NCBI GenBank assembly: GCA_914767885.1
Contig: CAJZBQ010000018.1
Span: 62,001 to 126,000 of the forward strand
Source: Blepharisma stoltei
Lineage: Eukaryota > Ciliophora > Heterotrichea > Heterotrichida > Blepharismidae
Length of the DNA stretch: 64,000 nt
Reading direction: 5' to 3'
Made by a program: the position numbers and the translations under genes. Every line of letters begins with the position of its first letter. The first letter of the stretch is position 1. This document shows, piece after piece, positions 62,694 to 64,000 of the stretch. The notes below the pieces were generated by a model, which was given only the letters and a program-made list of their open reading frames with translations, ran no database searches and was not told where the DNA came from.

Positions 62694-64000
62694 ATGTATG
62701 ACACAGACATAGCATGGGTTGATACCTTCACATATATACTTAAAATGGGGACCTAAGCGCACCCGACTTTATGTTCAAAGCGAATTGGGCGAGAAAATAG
62801 TTGAGATATAGTCCAACAAGAGATTATGTATATCTAGGTGAGGTTTGACTTGGTACCTGTGGTTGAAAGAGCTAGCCTGGCAACGTCCTTCGAGACTTAA
62901 AGGTTGATGTCACTGCGATATCAGGGGTTTCGGCTTAGGCCACAGATGTCATGCCTTTTCTCTGTAGCTGATGAGTGAAGACACCAGGCAATCGTTAGAC
63001 TCCAGGTTTTATTCTCTGGATAAAGCTACTTCCCAGAGCTCATGGCAGGGCGCAGAAATTTATAATCCGCCACTCAGGACAGGAGTAGCCGGTGCATCTC
63101 TCCAGCTGCAAGGAGAAGCTTAAAGGAACCCTGAATCTAACATCAGTAGCTAAAGGAGGTGAAGATGGTGTATCACGACTTGCTGGCGAATCGTTGAGCC
63201 GAGCATAGGGACATTTCCAAGGCGGCAAGCGGATGAATCTCTACAAGGATCCTTGGTGACTGCGTTAAAACTAAGGCAAGGCCTATCAGTTTAATTTAAG
63301 ATTAAAGATACCTTCAGCATTATTTTAGCTGCCTGCTTTACAGCTGGGCTTGCTGAAACTATTAGTTGGTTTTTAATTTATAGGACAGATGATTACAAAT
63401 CGCTTAAACCTCCTTACTCCCCCATCTTTGATCGAACGGATAGAAAGATTGAGGTAAAAAATTCTTGAAAAATTAAAATTTCCCATACAAAAAATTTTAT
63501 GCGCTAGTGATAAGAGATTAAGGATACACTATATAAAATAATAGCTAGATATCAATAATTGCTTAAAAGCGATTATACTGTATAATCTCTAAGACTCATT
63601 ATTATCAAAAATAAATAGTTAGATTGTGGGCTGGGAGAGAGTTTCATAACCCCTATGAAATCGCAAAACATAGGGATAATCTTTATCATTTTTAGGAAAT
63701 TTAAATACGATCGATAAGGATTAGGGAGTTAAACAAAAAAATAATTTATTATCAGCAGTAATTTAGCATACAAATAGATTAATACTTAATTATCTTTATT
63801 TTATTTTTAAAGATGGATTAAGAAAAACATTGAATCACTCTCAAAACAAGTAGAAAAAGAAAGAGAGAAAATTGTGGTCGCATCAAAGCAAAAAGCCCAG
63901 GAAAAGAAAGTGACTAAGTCAGAATCCATGCTAAAGAACATGAACCAACAGTTAAGCTCATCTAAAATGAAGTCGACCATGATTGTGGCTTTATTTATGA
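62694..64000 (+). CDS. TMCO1: TMCO1/CLAC, ER calcium-release channel, N-terminal part
   Basis: ATG 62694 (MYDTDIAWVDTF), then a retroposon (62731-63306), then SIILAACFTAGLAETISWFLIYRTDDYKSLK, matching TMCO1 (...LLAEGITWVLVYRTDKYKRLK). A second IES of about 388 bp (63441-63830; join FDRTDKKNIESL) precedes ESLSKQVEKEREKIVVASKQKAQEKKV, the cytosolic coiled coil, and SSKMKSTMIVALFM, the start of TM2 (RMKSMFAIGF in animals). The gene continues past the window edge. TMCO1 is an ER membrane protein related to the Oxa1/EMC3 fold, acting in calcium leak and multipass protein insertion. The N-terminal join at the GATACCTTCA duplication is exact. Confidence 0.88.
62731..63306 (+). mobile_element. SINE-like retroposon inside TMCO1
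   Basis: Flanked by GATACCTTCA (62721-62730 and 63307-63316). Starts AAAATGGGGACC after a TATATAC leader; the tail is AATTTAAGATTAAA. Confidence 0.85.
63441..63830. mobile_element. IES, about 388 bp, TA pointer
   Basis: Unique AT-rich sequence with stops in all frames. TA at 63441 and 63829 give an in-frame join in TMCO1. Confidence 0.65.

Noticed and set aside
1-64000. Telomere repeats or chromosome end
   Set aside because: No tandem telomeric repeat seen at either edge; both ends fall inside genes.
1-64000. Full-length transposase, integrase or reverse transcriptase gene driving the repeats
   Set aside because: None recognised in any frame, even allowing UGA as Trp. All mobile elements here look non-autonomous.

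Overview
This window reads as germline (micronuclear) DNA of a heterotrich ciliate, most probably Blepharisma. Three lines of evidence support this. (1) UGA is read as tryptophan while UAA and UAG act as stops: a UGA supplies the W of the chitin synthase QRRRW motif, and others lie in an S28 peptidase, a tomosyn, an ARM-like protein and a channel. (2) Introns are 15 nt long (GT...AG). (3) Genes are cut by AT-rich or repetitive segments, usually flanked by TA, whose removal restores the reading frame. These are internal eliminated sequences (IESs), so most gene spans given here include DNA that would be removed in the somatic nucleus. Naming the genus, and the name BogoMITE for the commonest repeat, rests on published knowledge; the code, introns, direct repeats and frames were read from the sequence.

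Layout. 1-5.9 kb: start of a PP1 phosphatase, a decayed TPR-like gene, ribosomal protein uS8, a coiled-coil repeat protein and a small membrane protein. 5.9-9.8 kb: gene-poor, with a decayed gene holding a retroposon, a calpain-like relic and a second MITE family. 9.8-24.6 kb: aldolase, His-rich secreted protein, coiled-coil gene, a chitin synthase cut by four IESs, DnaJ protein, CTF8 cut by a MITE, RCC1 protein. 24.9-34.7 kb: coiled-coil genes, S28 peptidase, cyclin, ankyrin protein. 35-45.7 kb: secreted Fe/Mn superoxide dismutase, a run of small unknown genes, and a tomosyn-like SNARE regulator. 45.8-64 kb: an uninterrupted TPR protein, ARM-like protein, a K+-channel-like protein with an odd pore, PEX11, an IQ/Glu-Lys-rich protein, and the start of TMCO1.

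Mobile DNA. Ten good copies of one about 360-410 bp MITE (plus decayed pieces), two copies of a related MITE, three copies of a hairpin-rich element, several long palindromes, and about a dozen SINE-like retroposons, many with 7-16 bp target-site duplications. Several of these sit inside exons and must be excised. In at least five retroposon cases the TA used as the inferred excision pointer lies inside the retroposon's own target-site duplication.

Genes are closely packed (some gaps of 2-30 bp) and there is no sign of operons. The genes cover unrelated cell functions (glycolysis, wall/cyst chitin, replication clamp loading, exocytosis, peroxisomes, ER calcium), as expected for a random germline segment. 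All joins are deductions from frame and direct repeats and were not checked against somatic reads.
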